From: Acidobacteriota bacterium
GTDB taxonomy: Bacteria > Acidobacteriota > Blastocatellia > Pyrinomonadales > Pyrinomonadaceae
Length of the DNA stretch: 33,758 bases
NCBI GenBank assembly: GCA_003222845.1
Contig: QHXG01000245.1
Location: forward strand, 1 to 33,758
Direction: 5' to 3'
Shown here: positions 1-9,657 of the stretch, in pieces
Position numbering within the stretch: position 1 is the first letter of the stretch
How the letters are laid out: the number at the start of each line of letters is the position of its first letter
Made by a program: the position numbers and the translations under genes
The notes under the pieces: generated by a model
What the model was told of the DNA's origin: nothing
Database searches by the model: none
The model's input: the letters and a program-made list of their open reading frames with translations, nothing else

Positions 1-129
1 CAATTGACGATTTTTACTGAGAAGAGATCAGAGGTCGGAGTTCAGAGGTCGGAGAACAGAGGGCGCTTCGGTGAACCTTTCTTTGAACATCTGTCTAAGA
101 CTACATATACTTCTCACGCACATTCACGT

Positions 130-1335
130 ATGAGTACGGACGCCAGGCAAACCGAATTGGAACTTTCTCCTGAGATTTCTTTGTTGCTGGCGTGTGCGCG
201 CACTTGCATTGACCGGGAAGCGGCTCATCGAATTAAAGAAGCTGCCCGCCGATCGCTGGACTGGGATCGTCTGATTGAGACGTCTCTTACTCATGGCCTG
301 ATGCCTTTATTATATGAAAATCTCAACACTCATTGCGCCGACATCGTGCCGCCAAGTCGTCTGAAGCAACTCAAAGATTTATTCCAAAAGAATGCTGCGC
401 GCAGCGTGCTTTTGACCGGGGAACTGGTGGACATTCTCGATCTGTTTGCGACCGAAGGAATCGAGGCCATGCCCTACAAGGGACCGGCGATAGCGATTTC
501 TATCTACGGGCGTCTCGCGCTGCGTCAATTCTCGGATCTGGATATCCTGGTGCGCAAACGGGACGTTTGGCGCTGTCAGCAACTGCTGATCTCGCGTGGT
601 TACCAGCCTCACTTTGATATTACTGAACGGCAGTTGCCATCCTTTCTGAAGTTAGGTTACGTGCAAATGTTGACGCGCGATCGGGGCCAGAGCGTGGTCG
701 AGTTGCATTGGGGAATCGCGTCGCGGTTTTTTATGTTCCCGCTCGACACGGATCGTTTTTGGGAACGGCTGCGATCTGCGAATTTGATGGGCCGGAAAAT
801 TCTGGCGCCTTCAACCGAAGATCTTTTATTGTTACTTTGCGTGCACGGCGCCAAAGACCTTTGGGAACGACTGGAGTGGATCTGCGGAATTGCCGAGCTA
901 ATTCGGGCTCACGATGATATTGATTGGAACGCACTAACGCGGAATGCAAAGGAGTTGGGTGCGGAAAGAATTCTCTTGCTGGGCCTATTTCTGGCGAGCG
1001 ACTTATACGGCGCAGAATTGCCCGGCTCAATCGTACGCAGAATCGATGAGCAACCGACAATTAGATCCCTGGCCGGCGAGGTTCGAGAAAACTTGCTCCA
1101 ACCAAACCCGGCAGCGCGCGGATTGCGCCAGAGAATTCTCTTTCATATTCGGACGAGGGAAAGATTGACTGACAGGTTTCGCTACTGCACGCGGCTCCTC
1201 TTCACGACGACACCGATTGACTGGCAGACATGGCCGTTGCCGGCATCTCTCAGCTTTCTCTATCCTTTGTTGAGGCCGTTGCGCCTGGCCAAAAAGTACG
1301 CGCTGGATCACACTAAGAGCCTTTCTTGTTTTTGA
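130..1335 (+). CDS. Nucleotidyltransferase family protein (NTP_transf_5 / PF14907-like)
   Basis: ORF 4..1335; in-frame ATG at 130 (MSTDARQTELELSPEISLLL) is the likelier start. Contains MPYKGPAIAISIYGRLALRQFSDLDILVRKRD, typical of this nucleotidyltransferase family (KG...Y......R...DLDILV). Confidence 0.8.
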   Translation: MSTDARQTELELSPEISLLLACARTCIDREAAHRIKEAARRSLDWDRLIETSLTHGLMPLLYENLNTHCADIVPPSRLKQLKDLFQKNAARSVLLTGELVDILDLFATEGIEAMPYKGPAIAISIYGRLALRQFSDLDILVRKRDVWRCQQLLISRGYQPHFDITERQLPSFLKLGYVQMLTRDRGQSVVELHWGIASRFFMFPLDTDRFWERLRSANLMGRKILAPSTEDLLLLLCVHGAKDLWERLEWICGIAELIRAHDDIDWNALTRNAKELGAERILLLGLFLASDLYGAELPGSIVRRIDEQPTIRSLAGEVRENLLQPNPAARGLRQRILFHIRTRERLTDRFRYCTRLLFTTTPIDWQTWPLPASLSFLYPLLRPLRLAKKYALDHTKSLSCF

Positions 1336-1372
1336 GAATCTCACTCCTGCGCTTGAGTCTTCGATTCCATAA

Positions 1373-2599
1373 ATGCTAACCGGCCGCGACATCGTTTATA
1401 TCTCCAGCATCGAGTGGACTTTCTTGTGGCAGGTGCATCAAGAGATTGCGTTGCGACTCGCGCGTGCGGGAAACCGGGTGTTGTATATCGAAAACATGGG
1501 GGTCCGTTCACCGGGACTGAAAGATGCCTCGCGGATAGTTTCTCGTCTGAAGCATTGGGCCGGATCGTTCATGTCAAGAGGGGTGCGCGAAGTAGCTCCA
1601 AACCTTTACGTCTGCTCGCCGCTCGTCATGCCTCCGTTCGGCTCGTCGATTCGGCGGCGAATGAATCGTCACTTCTTATTGCCCGCAATAGGCCGCACCG
1701 CGCGCCGGCTTGGCATGCGCGATGTTTTGGTATGGACCTATCTGCCGACCGACAGCGCCGTAGACTTAGTCAAACTGTTCTGGAATTCGCGTGGCGCAAG
1801 CATCTATCATTGCCTTGCCGATTTTCCAGCCTTGAGTGCAACTCCTGATGAATTGACGCAAAGCGAAAAGGACCTGGCACAGTTAAGCGATCAGGTGTTT
1901 ACAAACTGTAGCCGCCTTTCCGAGCGCCTGTTCCAGTGGAACGACAATGTTTCGATTTTCCCGCCAGGTGTCGATCTCGCGGCCTTCCCGCCGGATGAGT
2001 CTCTCGAACAGCGGGTTCGTTCTGGAGATTCGGTTCAATTCGACAGTTCAAAGCATGCCGCGCAGTCGGGTCCCGTCATCGGCTATGTCGGCGGCCTTCA
2101 CCGGCATGTCGATTTCGATTTGCTCGCCGAGATGGCCGACGCGCGTCCGAACTGGTCCTGGGTGTTAATAGGACCGTTTCAAACGTCTGTCGAGAAGCTG
2201 CGTGGTAAAGACAACGTCCTCTTACTTGGTCCAAAGCTACATGACCAATTGGTCTTTTACGTGCGAAGTTTTGACGTGTGCCTGGTGCCTTATGTGAAGA
2301 GCGTCTACACCGAGACGGTCGTGCCCGCTAAGCTGAATGAATATCTGGCGGTCGGTAAGCCCGTGGTCGCAACCGATTTGCCGACGATCCGGGAATTCAA
2401 TGACCGGCATAACGTTTTGATCGCCACTGAAAACCGTGCGGACAAGTTTCTGCAAGCAATCGAAGACGCCCTGCGCCTCCCAAACGATTCGGAAACGATC
2501 GAGCGGCGCCGCCAAGTGGCGGCTTTGTGCGACTGGAACTTACAACTACACGCCATGAGCGATCTGGTCGAGCAGAAACTTCGCCACAAACGCTACTAG
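1373..2599 (+). CDS. GT-B fold glycosyltransferase (GT1/GT4-like)
   Basis: 408-aa ORF from ATG. C-terminal half has VIGYVGGLHRHVDFDLLAEMADARPNWSWVLIGP and VPAKLNEYLAVGKPVVATDLPTIREF, the GT-B nucleotide-sugar binding pattern. Confidence 0.82.
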   Translation: MLTGRDIVYISSIEWTFLWQVHQEIALRLARAGNRVLYIENMGVRSPGLKDASRIVSRLKHWAGSFMSRGVREVAPNLYVCSPLVMPPFGSSIRRRMNRHFLLPAIGRTARRLGMRDVLVWTYLPTDSAVDLVKLFWNSRGASIYHCLADFPALSATPDELTQSEKDLAQLSDQVFTNCSRLSERLFQWNDNVSIFPPGVDLAAFPPDESLEQRVRSGDSVQFDSSKHAAQSGPVIGYVGGLHRHVDFDLLAEMADARPNWSWVLIGPFQTSVEKLRGKDNVLLLGPKLHDQLVFYVRSFDVCLVPYVKSVYTETVVPAKLNEYLAVGKPVVATDLPTIREFNDRHNVLIATENRADKFLQAIEDALRLPNDSETIERRRQVAALCDWNLQLHAMSDLVEQKLRHKRY

Positions 2600-2720
2600 C
2601 CCGCATCATTCATGAAAGCGGTAAGCGAGCAGTCCGCGGAGCGGATGACCGATAGTATATTTTCGTCCGTCCGCTTCGCGGACTTATGATGAAAGCTTCA
2701 TTCACGAATAATGCTGGCTA
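2597..2720. repeat. Imperfect palindromic MITE-like element with ~20-bp terminal inverted repeats
   Basis: Left end TAGCCCGCATCATTCATGAA (2597-2616) against the reverse complement of the right end (2701-2720), TAGCCAGCATTATTCGTGAA, 17/20. Internal inverted repeat AGTCCGCGGAGCGGA (2631-2645) / TCCGCTTCGCGGACT (2670-2684), 14/15. Confidence 0.7.
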
Positions 2721-2743
2721 GGCAAAGCCGCTCGCTAGCGTTC

Positions 2744-4786
2744 TCACTCGCTAATTGCCTTTCGAATCTCCGCCAAATCAGGATCGTTGGGCTGAGGGCC
2801 CAACTCCAGATACCGTGACCATGCAGCCTTCATCTTAACTAGATTGGCAGGATCGTAAACCGTAAGTTTGCGGTATGCCTGGCCGAGCTGCTTGAAGATC
2901 AGCGGTGGTGGATTAGGAATGCGCGCTGTAATGTCTTCCAAACCGGCAGCCCCTGCTTCCAGCATTTCACGATCATTTCCATGCGCCGCTCCGTAGCTGA
3001 TCAGAAAGCTGGAGCGATTGAACCGCGCGGCCCAATAGTCTTTTATCAGCAGGTTCTCCCACGATCCGCTCGGGTAAGTGCGCAATGTGTTGAGGTCAAA
3101 ATTTGGAAGCCCTTTTTCGCTTTCTTCAACGTAGGCGTGAGCGTTGAAACCGTCTCGATTGGAGACGATCATATTCAGGGTTCCGAATGGCCAGAATTTG
3201 TAGTCTTTTTCCCAGCTCCTATCGGTCTCGTATAAAAAAGAATCCAGATTAATAAACATCCTGAAGCGGTTGGCGTTTGCATCGAAGAGCTGTTTCGTAT
3301 CGTAGCCGGCAGTCCCGGGCGCTCCATAGAATGGGCCGGGAATCGTGACTTCCGGATAATTGGCGTTCACCAATCGCTTCATCCAAGTCTTCTTCAAATA
3401 CTCCTGATCAATCACGCGAACGTCGTTTCGATAGCCTTCGCACTGCTGCAGATAACCGAGCACATTGATCATCAGGTCGCCCTTGGTCCAGAGAAGGGAA
3501 CCGGGAGGAAGCGCTGTAAGTAATGCGCGTCCATAATCTCTGATTACGAAGTTATGCCTCTGGCTCTCGGTCGCGAAATTTGTCAACGCGTGCGCTGAGA
3601 TCACCAACACCGCGACCGACGCCATTTCCACATTCCGCCAACGCGATTGGGGAATGAAAGCAGCCAGCGCGCCGAAGCCAAGCCCTGCCCACACACAGAC
3701 CACAAGTGTTGCCTGCTGCCAGAACCGCATGTGGATTCCGAGAAAGAGAGGATCATCCAGCGGAAGATTCGCCAGCGCATGGAAGACGAGCACGTACAAG
3801 CAAAATGCGACTACCGTCGTCGTAGTCAAACTAGCCGTTTTCTTATTACGCAGAGCGAAGTACAGACCGATTAATGCCAGGACTAATCCTATGTAATAGA
3901 CTTGAGCCGGCAACGCTAAAAAAAACTGGCGCATACCCAGCAGGAAATTTCCCCGAGTGTCCAACTTGTGCGCACCGAGCTGAAGCGTTCCATACTCACG
4001 CCTCAGCAGGTGGACCACAAAGCCCTTCAACGTGGACGTGTGCCCCCAGGAAAATGGCGCCGTGTGAAGATCGGCCAGCGGAAGATAAACATAAGGAAGA
4101 AGCCCAACGCAGAAACAAACGGCTGTTACCATCAGCGGTCTGAGCGACCAGAGCTTTGCGCGCCCGGTAATGAAGATCCACACCATGATGGGCGCACCGA
4201 AGAAGAGGCTGGTGTGGTGATTGGACATTCCCAAGCCGAAGGCGAGGGCACTGAGATAGGCAAATTTTAGTTCGCGGTCTTCCTGGTAACGGACTGCCAG
4301 ATAGATCATTAGCGCTACGATCAGATTATTTAGCGCAAAGACCTCGGCGACTACCGCGTAACGCCAGACCAAAGGCGAAAATGCAAACAGCCCCGCAGCC
4401 AACAGACCCGCCCAAGAATTCCTGGTCCAACGTCTGACCGCCAAAAGCAATATCACCGCCGCGCCTGTGTCGCACAGGGCTGACAACAGATTTACCCGCC
4501 AGGCAATCGTACCGAAAGGAATGAATGTGAAGAGCTTCGCGAGCATCGTGAACAGCGGATAACCAGGCGGATGCGCCACGCCTGATTTGTAAGCGACGGT
4601 AATTAGTTCTCCCGTGTCTCCACCGACGATACTTGGCGCCAAAGTGCTGAGGTAGACAAGAAAAACTCCGAGAGCGGCGATCACGGGTAACCCCCATCGG
4701 AGCAGTCTGGACTCTTGATCATGCGCCGGTTCTATTGGTGAGAAGGATGGAAGCTCAGCCGGTCGATTCCGGTTTTTCTTCGCCAT
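2744..4786 (-). CDS. DUF2723 (PF11028) family membrane protein, putative protein O-mannosyltransferase-like GT-C
   Basis: 680 aa; LAPSIVGGDTGELITVAYKSGVAHPPGYPLFTMLAKLFTFIPFG is the DUF2723 signature; many TM segments. Confidence 0.85.
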   Translation of the reverse strand: MAKKNRNRPAELPSFSPIEPAHDQESRLLRWGLPVIAALGVFLVYLSTLAPSIVGGDTGELITVAYKSGVAHPPGYPLFTMLAKLFTFIPFGTIAWRVNLLSALCDTGAAVILLLAVRRWTRNSWAGLLAAGLFAFSPLVWRYAVVAEVFALNNLIVALMIYLAVRYQEDRELKFAYLSALAFGLGMSNHHTSLFFGAPIMVWIFITGRAKLWSLRPLMVTAVCFCVGLLPYVYLPLADLHTAPFSWGHTSTLKGFVVHLLRREYGTLQLGAHKLDTRGNFLLGMRQFFLALPAQVYYIGLVLALIGLYFALRNKKTASLTTTTVVAFCLYVLVFHALANLPLDDPLFLGIHMRFWQQATLVVCVWAGLGFGALAAFIPQSRWRNVEMASVAVLVISAHALTNFATESQRHNFVIRDYGRALLTALPPGSLLWTKGDLMINVLGYLQQCEGYRNDVRVIDQEYLKKTWMKRLVNANYPEVTIPGPFYGAPGTAGYDTKQLFDANANRFRMFINLDSFLYETDRSWEKDYKFWPFGTLNMIVSNRDGFNAHAYVEESEKGLPNFDLNTLRTYPSGSWENLLIKDYWAARFNRSSFLISYGAAHGNDREMLEAGAAGLEDITARIPNPPPLIFKQLGQAYRKLTVYDPANLVKMKAAWSRYLELGPQPNDPDLAEIRKAISE

Positions 4787-4864
4787 TCGGCATAACTATA
4801 GCGAAAAATGTTTAGGTGGCGCGAGCGATTGGCGGGCTTTCAGCGTACCAAGATTTTGTAGGTA

Positions 4865-5035
4865 ACTCCCTCTCCCTTTGGGAGAGGGCTGGGGTGAGGG
4901 TGTAGCTGAGTAACAAGAAAAGAAAACTCTCCTCTGTCCTTTTTCCTGTCCACCTCCGATAAAAAAGGAGAAAGAAGTATTTTGGTTTTTGTCGCTAGGC
5001 CCTCACCCCGGCCCTCTCCCAAAGGGAGAGGGAGT
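4865..5035. repeat. REP-like inverted doublet (two 36-nt palindromic units in opposite orientation, 99 nt apart)
   Basis: ACTCCCTCTCCCTTTGGGAGAGGGCTGGGGTGAGGG (4865-4900) and its near-exact reverse complement CCCTCACCCCGGCCCTCTCCCAAAGGGAGAGGGAGT (5000-5035), 35/36. Each unit has an internal CCCTCTCCC-ttt-GGGAGAGGG stem. Confidence 0.85.
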
Positions 5036-5049
5036 CTGCTGGGCTGCGC

Positions 5050-7092
5050 TCAGTTGCTGACGGCATTTCGAATCTCCGTTAAATCAGGGTCGTCGGGCGA
5101 AGGACCCAGCTCGAGATACCGTGACCAAGCATCTTTCATCTTAACGCGATAAACGGGATCGTAGATGGCAAGTTTGCTATAAGCCAAACCTAACCTCTTA
5201 AAGACCCATGGTTCGCGGAGGTGAGCACGCTCGACCGAATCCGCCAGGCCCGCGGCGCCCGCCTCCAGCAGGTAGCGATCATTTTCGTGAGCGATTCCGT
5301 AATCGATTAGGTAGTCGGCTCGGTTGAGGCGGGCCTCCCAGTAATATTTCAGCATCTCGTTTTCCCACGAGCCATTTGGATATCTGGCCAGCATGGCCAC
5401 ATCTAATTGAGGCAGTGCACTCTCGCTTTCGCGAAGATAAACGTAGGGATCGATTGACACATGTTTTGAAACGATCCAGCTTGTCATTCCAAAAGGCCAC
5501 ATGCTGTAATCCTCATCCCAACTCCAATCGATATTCGCGCCAGCTTCCCAACGGTTGGCGAACATTTTGAAGTGCTCAACGTTCGCGTCAAAGAGTTGCT
5601 TGGCATCATAACCGCCAACTCTTGACCGGCCATAAACCGTCCCGGGAATAGTTACCTCAGGGTAGTTGAAATTCATTAGACGTTTCGCCCACGGAATTCT
5701 AAGCGTCTCGCGATCTATAACTCTGACGTCGCTTCGATACCCTTCGCACAGTTGTAGATAACGCGCTGTAAAGGTCACCAAATCTTCTCTCGACCAAAAT
5801 ATGGAATTTGGCGGCAGGGGCCTGAGTAACTCACGCGCGAAGTCCTGGGCGGAGGTGTTGAGGTGTTGGTCCGCAGCCCGAAAGTCAACGGCGACCTCGG
5901 CCAAAACCAGCGCGAAGACGATACCGGCAATCGGCACCCTGTGCCATTTCCATCGCGGAACCCAAGCCGCCAGCGATCCAAAGCCGACCCCTGCCCAAAC
6001 ACAGATCAAAATGTTCGGCTGTTGCCAGAACCGAGTTTGGACCTGAAGATAAAGCGGCTCACTAAAAGGTAGATTGGAGAGCGCGTTGAAAGCGATCAAG
6101 TACAAGCAAAACGATACCACCGTCGCCGTAGTCAGGCTGGTGTTTACTTTGCGATACAGATGGTGGGAGAGCCCGACAAGTGCAAGCACGATTCCAACAT
6201 AAAAGACATTTTCCGGCGCTGCGGAAAAGTATGCGTCAAGCCCACGAAAAAAATTTCCCGGTGCCTCTAATCGGTGCGCTCCGAGTTGAAGGGTTCCGTA
6301 CTCGCGTCTCAACACATGCGTAAAGAAGCCGTTCAGCGTAGAAGTATTTCCCCAGGAGACAGCCATCATACGAGTGTCCGCCAATGGCAGGTAGACGTAG
6401 GGCAATAAACCAACGAAAAAACAACCCGCGCTGATCAGAAGTTCTCGGAACGTCCAAAGCTCACGGCGTCCCGCGATGAGGATCCAAAACATGATCGGCA
6501 AACCGAAGAAGAGAGACGTATGATGATTGGACATTCCCAAGCCGAAAAAGAACGCGGTCAGATAGGCGTACTTTCGCTCATGTCCCTCAGCGTAACGGAT
6601 CGCTGAATAAAGCATCAACGCTACGATCAGATTATTAAGCGCGAAGACCTCGGCGATCGCGGCGTAACGCCAGACCAATGGAGAAAATGCAAACAGGCCG
6701 GCCGCCAACAGACCCGCCCACTCATTCCTCGTCCAGCGCCGAACCGCGAGCAGAATAATGACAGCAGCAGCGCTATCGCAGAGGGCGGACAACAGATTCA
6801 CGCGCCAGGCAATTGTGCCGAACGGAATGAATGTGCAGAGCTTGGCCAGCATCGTAAAGAGCGGATAACCGGGCGGGTGCGCCACGCCTAATTTGTAAGC
6901 GATGGTGACCAATTCACCCGTGTCTCCACCGACGACGCTCGGCGCCAGGGTTCGAAGGTAGATCAAAAAAACACCAAGGCCGGTGAGCGCGGGCAGGGCC
7001 CATCCAAGCAAGTAAGGGTCTTGCTCGCCGGGGTCCGTTTCCGGTTCTCTTGCTAGCGCTAAAACAGGCTGACCGCGCTCTTCATCGGACAT
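5050..7092 (-). CDS. DUF2723 (PF11028) family membrane protein, tandem paralog of 2744..4786
   Basis: 680 aa; LAPSVVGGDTGELVTIAYKLGVAHPPGYPLFTMLAKLCTFIPFGTIAWRVNLLSALCD, nearly identical to its neighbour in the N-terminal catalytic region. Confidence 0.85.
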   Translation of the reverse strand: MSDEERGQPVLALAREPETDPGEQDPYLLGWALPALTGLGVFLIYLRTLAPSVVGGDTGELVTIAYKLGVAHPPGYPLFTMLAKLCTFIPFGTIAWRVNLLSALCDSAAAVIILLAVRRWTRNEWAGLLAAGLFAFSPLVWRYAAIAEVFALNNLIVALMLYSAIRYAEGHERKYAYLTAFFFGLGMSNHHTSLFFGLPIMFWILIAGRRELWTFRELLISAGCFFVGLLPYVYLPLADTRMMAVSWGNTSTLNGFFTHVLRREYGTLQLGAHRLEAPGNFFRGLDAYFSAAPENVFYVGIVLALVGLSHHLYRKVNTSLTTATVVSFCLYLIAFNALSNLPFSEPLYLQVQTRFWQQPNILICVWAGVGFGSLAAWVPRWKWHRVPIAGIVFALVLAEVAVDFRAADQHLNTSAQDFARELLRPLPPNSIFWSREDLVTFTARYLQLCEGYRSDVRVIDRETLRIPWAKRLMNFNYPEVTIPGTVYGRSRVGGYDAKQLFDANVEHFKMFANRWEAGANIDWSWDEDYSMWPFGMTSWIVSKHVSIDPYVYLRESESALPQLDVAMLARYPNGSWENEMLKYYWEARLNRADYLIDYGIAHENDRYLLEAGAAGLADSVERAHLREPWVFKRLGLAYSKLAIYDPVYRVKMKDAWSRYLELGPSPDDPDLTEIRNAVSN

Positions 7093-7248
7093 AAGAGGTG
7101 AATTGTACGCACGACGCGATCTGAGCCAAAGCGGTCGAGATAAGTCACTTGTGTTTCAGACGCCTCACTCGTAATCTTTTGCTCTTTGATCTTCGAAATC
7201 GAAGCTTTGGTCCAGATCGAGCCTCAAGCTTAATCAAAAACGAAAAGG

Positions 7249-7959
7249 ATGAACAAAGAACGCACGCTAGTCATCGTGCCTACTTACAACGAGCGCGAAA
7301 ATGTGCCGAAGCTTATCCAGCAGATCTTTTCTATTGTGCCGGAAGTGGATGTGCTCCTGATTGACGACAACTCGCCGGATGCCACCGCTAACTGCGCGGA
7401 GGAGTTATTTGGTAGTGATCCGCGCTTTTCAATCATGCGCCGAGTTGGCCCACGCGGGCTGGGACGAAGTTATGCTGAAGGCTATCTTTACGCGCTCAAT
7501 CGCGGCTACACGCTGATGGTTCAAATGGATGCTGATTTTTCTCACGACCCGAAGTCCATACCGGATCTAATCAAAGCGAGCGACACCGCCGAAGTTGTGG
7601 TTGGCTCACGCTACTGCACGGGAGGACGTGTCCGCAATTGGCCCCGTCGTCGCCGTTTCCTTAGTCGCTTTGCGAATTACTACGTCGCTCTGATTACCGG
7701 GCTGAAAGTGCAGGATGCGACCAGTGGGTTCCGCTGCTTCAGCAGGAGCGCGCTCGAAACTATCCTCGATCAGCCCGTGCTCTCGGAAGGATATGCGTTC
7801 CAGGTTGAGACTCTTTACCGCGCATACAAAGCAGAACTGTCGATTGTTGAAGTGCCGATAACTTTCGCTGACCGTCAACGAGGAAAATCAAAGATCTCCC
7901 GCAGGGTCATCTTCGAGTCGATGCTGATGCCATGGCGTTTGCGGTTTCATCATGGCTAG
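7249..7959 (+). CDS. GT2 polyprenol-monophosphomannose synthase-like (DPM1 family)
   Basis: 236 aa; IVPTYNERENVPKLI...VLLIDDNSPDATA...QMDADFSHDPKSIPDLI...VVGSRYCTGG...SGFRCFSR; cytosolic DPM1-like without a C-terminal TM domain. Confidence 0.88.
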   Translation: MNKERTLVIVPTYNERENVPKLIQQIFSIVPEVDVLLIDDNSPDATANCAEELFGSDPRFSIMRRVGPRGLGRSYAEGYLYALNRGYTLMVQMDADFSHDPKSIPDLIKASDTAEVVVGSRYCTGGRVRNWPRRRRFLSRFANYYVALITGLKVQDATSGFRCFSRSALETILDQPVLSEGYAFQVETLYRAYKAELSIVEVPITFADRQRGKSKISRRVIFESMLMPWRLRFHHG

Positions 7960-7965
7960 GCGGGC

Positions 7966-9591
7966 TCACTCTGTCGTCAAATCGCTTCGCACGAAGACTA
8001 AAAGTTCGATGCCGGGACGCAATGTATAGGTCCCACTGGGATTTACGTTCGAGTTGATCAAACGGTAGGCCGTACCCGACATGGTCACAATATCGGCTAC
8101 TTGAGTTGGGGACGCGATAATAATTGGCTCGGTGAACGGAGTAACTTTCCCGTAGTAGGTGACATTTGAGTAGTTGCGAAGATACCAAGGGAGCGGCCAG
8201 TAATCAGGTGACGCAATTGCGATCGCTGTCTGCTCGCGTGTTCCGGCGCGTTGTGCCGTTGCGTCAATTTGCTCGAGGAGCGGAAATATGTCTCGCTGCG
8301 TATGAACATAAACGTAGGCGTAGGCGGGGTCGTCGTAATGAACAAAGTTAAGACTTAACATTTTATAGCCCGATATCGCGAGCGCTCCGGTCCCGATCAG
8401 CAGAGCGATTACACCAAGCTTAGCCGCAACTGCTCGTTCGTAGATTTCCTGTAATGCGTACCCACTGGTAACCGCCATCGGCACTACGAAGTTCAGCATC
8501 AACCAAGGTGTCTTGTAGGGAATCAACGAGTATGCCGAGAGCATTCCGAAGGCACAGAGCGCCATGAAAATCGCAAAGCTATTTGTGCGCCAGAGTGCCA
8601 AACCCAAACCCGCCAAGCCGAGCAGCAGAAGCGGCGATTCTTCCTGCCACAACCACGAAACATAAGTGGACCAGGGATGCACGTGCACGTGCTCGCCGGT
8701 CTGCGTCCAGAATTGAAGTGACTTTAGCGCATCGTAGAGGCCATTCGGATAATTGGTAAAAAACGATGAGTAGAAGACAATCTCGATAATCAGGAAAAGT
8801 GAAACCGCGGCGACCAAAGAGATGATCAGCGATGATGGGCCGCCAAATCTCTCGGTCGCCGATCGCAGGCGTTCTACGATCGTCCTCCTCTTTTCTGTCG
8901 CCGATCGTTCTTTGCTGGTACGTTCGCGAAGCTCGCGCAGTTTGACAAACAAAGCGGTCAGCACGAGCGCTATTAGCAACACGACGGCCGAGAGGATCGC
9001 GGTTTCCTTCGTCGCAAACAATAGCGCCGCAGTGGCGGCGGATAGTAACAGGTACGCCGGCCGCCCAGTTTCGTAAAACCGCGACGCCGCAACGACGAGG
9101 CCCAGCATGAAAAAGACGAGCAGTGTCTCGTGGATAAAGTAGCGCGAAAGATAAACCGCGCCGGGCGAAACGGCCAGCAAAGCGGCGCCCGCGAGCGCAG
9201 CGATGGTGCCAATCCGTCTTCTGAGGGTTAGTACCAGCCAGATTGTAGCGACGCCGAACGCGGCTGTTGTGAATCGAATGGTAAAGTCGTTAAGCGCGTG
9301 GGCTTCTGCGAAGGATTTGCCGAACAGCAGCCGTGAGATCCAGGGAATTACCGCGGCGAAGTAATAGAGCGTTGGTCCATGATAGTTCTGTGGGTCGTAT
9401 TGATAGAATCCCTCATTGACGAGTGTTAGAAGAAACTTGCCGTTGACTCCTTCGTCATGATGAAGCGGTACAAGCGTGAGATCATATAGACGAAGCGCCG
9501 CTCCGACGACTAGAACTGCGGCAGCGCTAATGCGCCATCGCAACTGCTTCGCTATCGGCTTATCGAAAGGTTCGTCAGATGTTAGAAGCAA
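7966..9591 (-). CDS. TIGR03663-like protein (flippase activity-associated protein Agl23 family), polytopic GT39-like
   Basis: 541 aa, probable TTG start; LTLVPLHHDEGVNGKFLLTLVNEGFYQYDPQNYHGPTLYYFA is characteristic of the TIGR03663 family. Confidence 0.78.
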   Translation of the reverse strand: MLLTSDEPFDKPIAKQLRWRISAAAVLVVGAALRLYDLTLVPLHHDEGVNGKFLLTLVNEGFYQYDPQNYHGPTLYYFAAVIPWISRLLFGKSFAEAHALNDFTIRFTTAAFGVATIWLVLTLRRRIGTIAALAGAALLAVSPGAVYLSRYFIHETLLVFFMLGLVVAASRFYETGRPAYLLLSAATAALLFATKETAILSAVVLLIALVLTALFVKLRELRERTSKERSATEKRRTIVERLRSATERFGGPSSLIISLVAAVSLFLIIEIVFYSSFFTNYPNGLYDALKSLQFWTQTGEHVHVHPWSTYVSWLWQEESPLLLLGLAGLGLALWRTNSFAIFMALCAFGMLSAYSLIPYKTPWLMLNFVVPMAVTSGYALQEIYERAVAAKLGVIALLIGTGALAISGYKMLSLNFVHYDDPAYAYVYVHTQRDIFPLLEQIDATAQRAGTREQTAIAIASPDYWPLPWYLRNYSNVTYYGKVTPFTEPIIIASPTQVADIVTMSGTAYRLINSNVNPSGTYTLRPGIELLVFVRSDLTTE

Positions 9592-9607
9592 GCTGTGACA
9601 GAAGCCC

Positions 9608-9654
9608 GCGTAAGCAAGGGCGCTCAGGCGGGCGCGTAAGCAATGGCGCTCAGG
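9608..9654. repeat. Short direct tandem repeat, period 26
   Basis: GCGTAAGCAAGGGCGCTCAGG (9608-9628) and GCGTAAGCAATGGCGCTCAGG (9634-9654), 20/21. Confidence 0.75.
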
Positions 9655-9657
9655 AAA

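Noticed and set aside
1027-1392. Antisense 121-aa ORF over the end of the nucleotidyltransferase gene
   Set aside because: Fully overlaps a well-supported CDS; no recognisable domain.
3647-4270. Several plus-strand ORFs antisense to the DUF2723 gene
   Set aside because: Shadow ORFs opposite a strong family match; compositionally biased.
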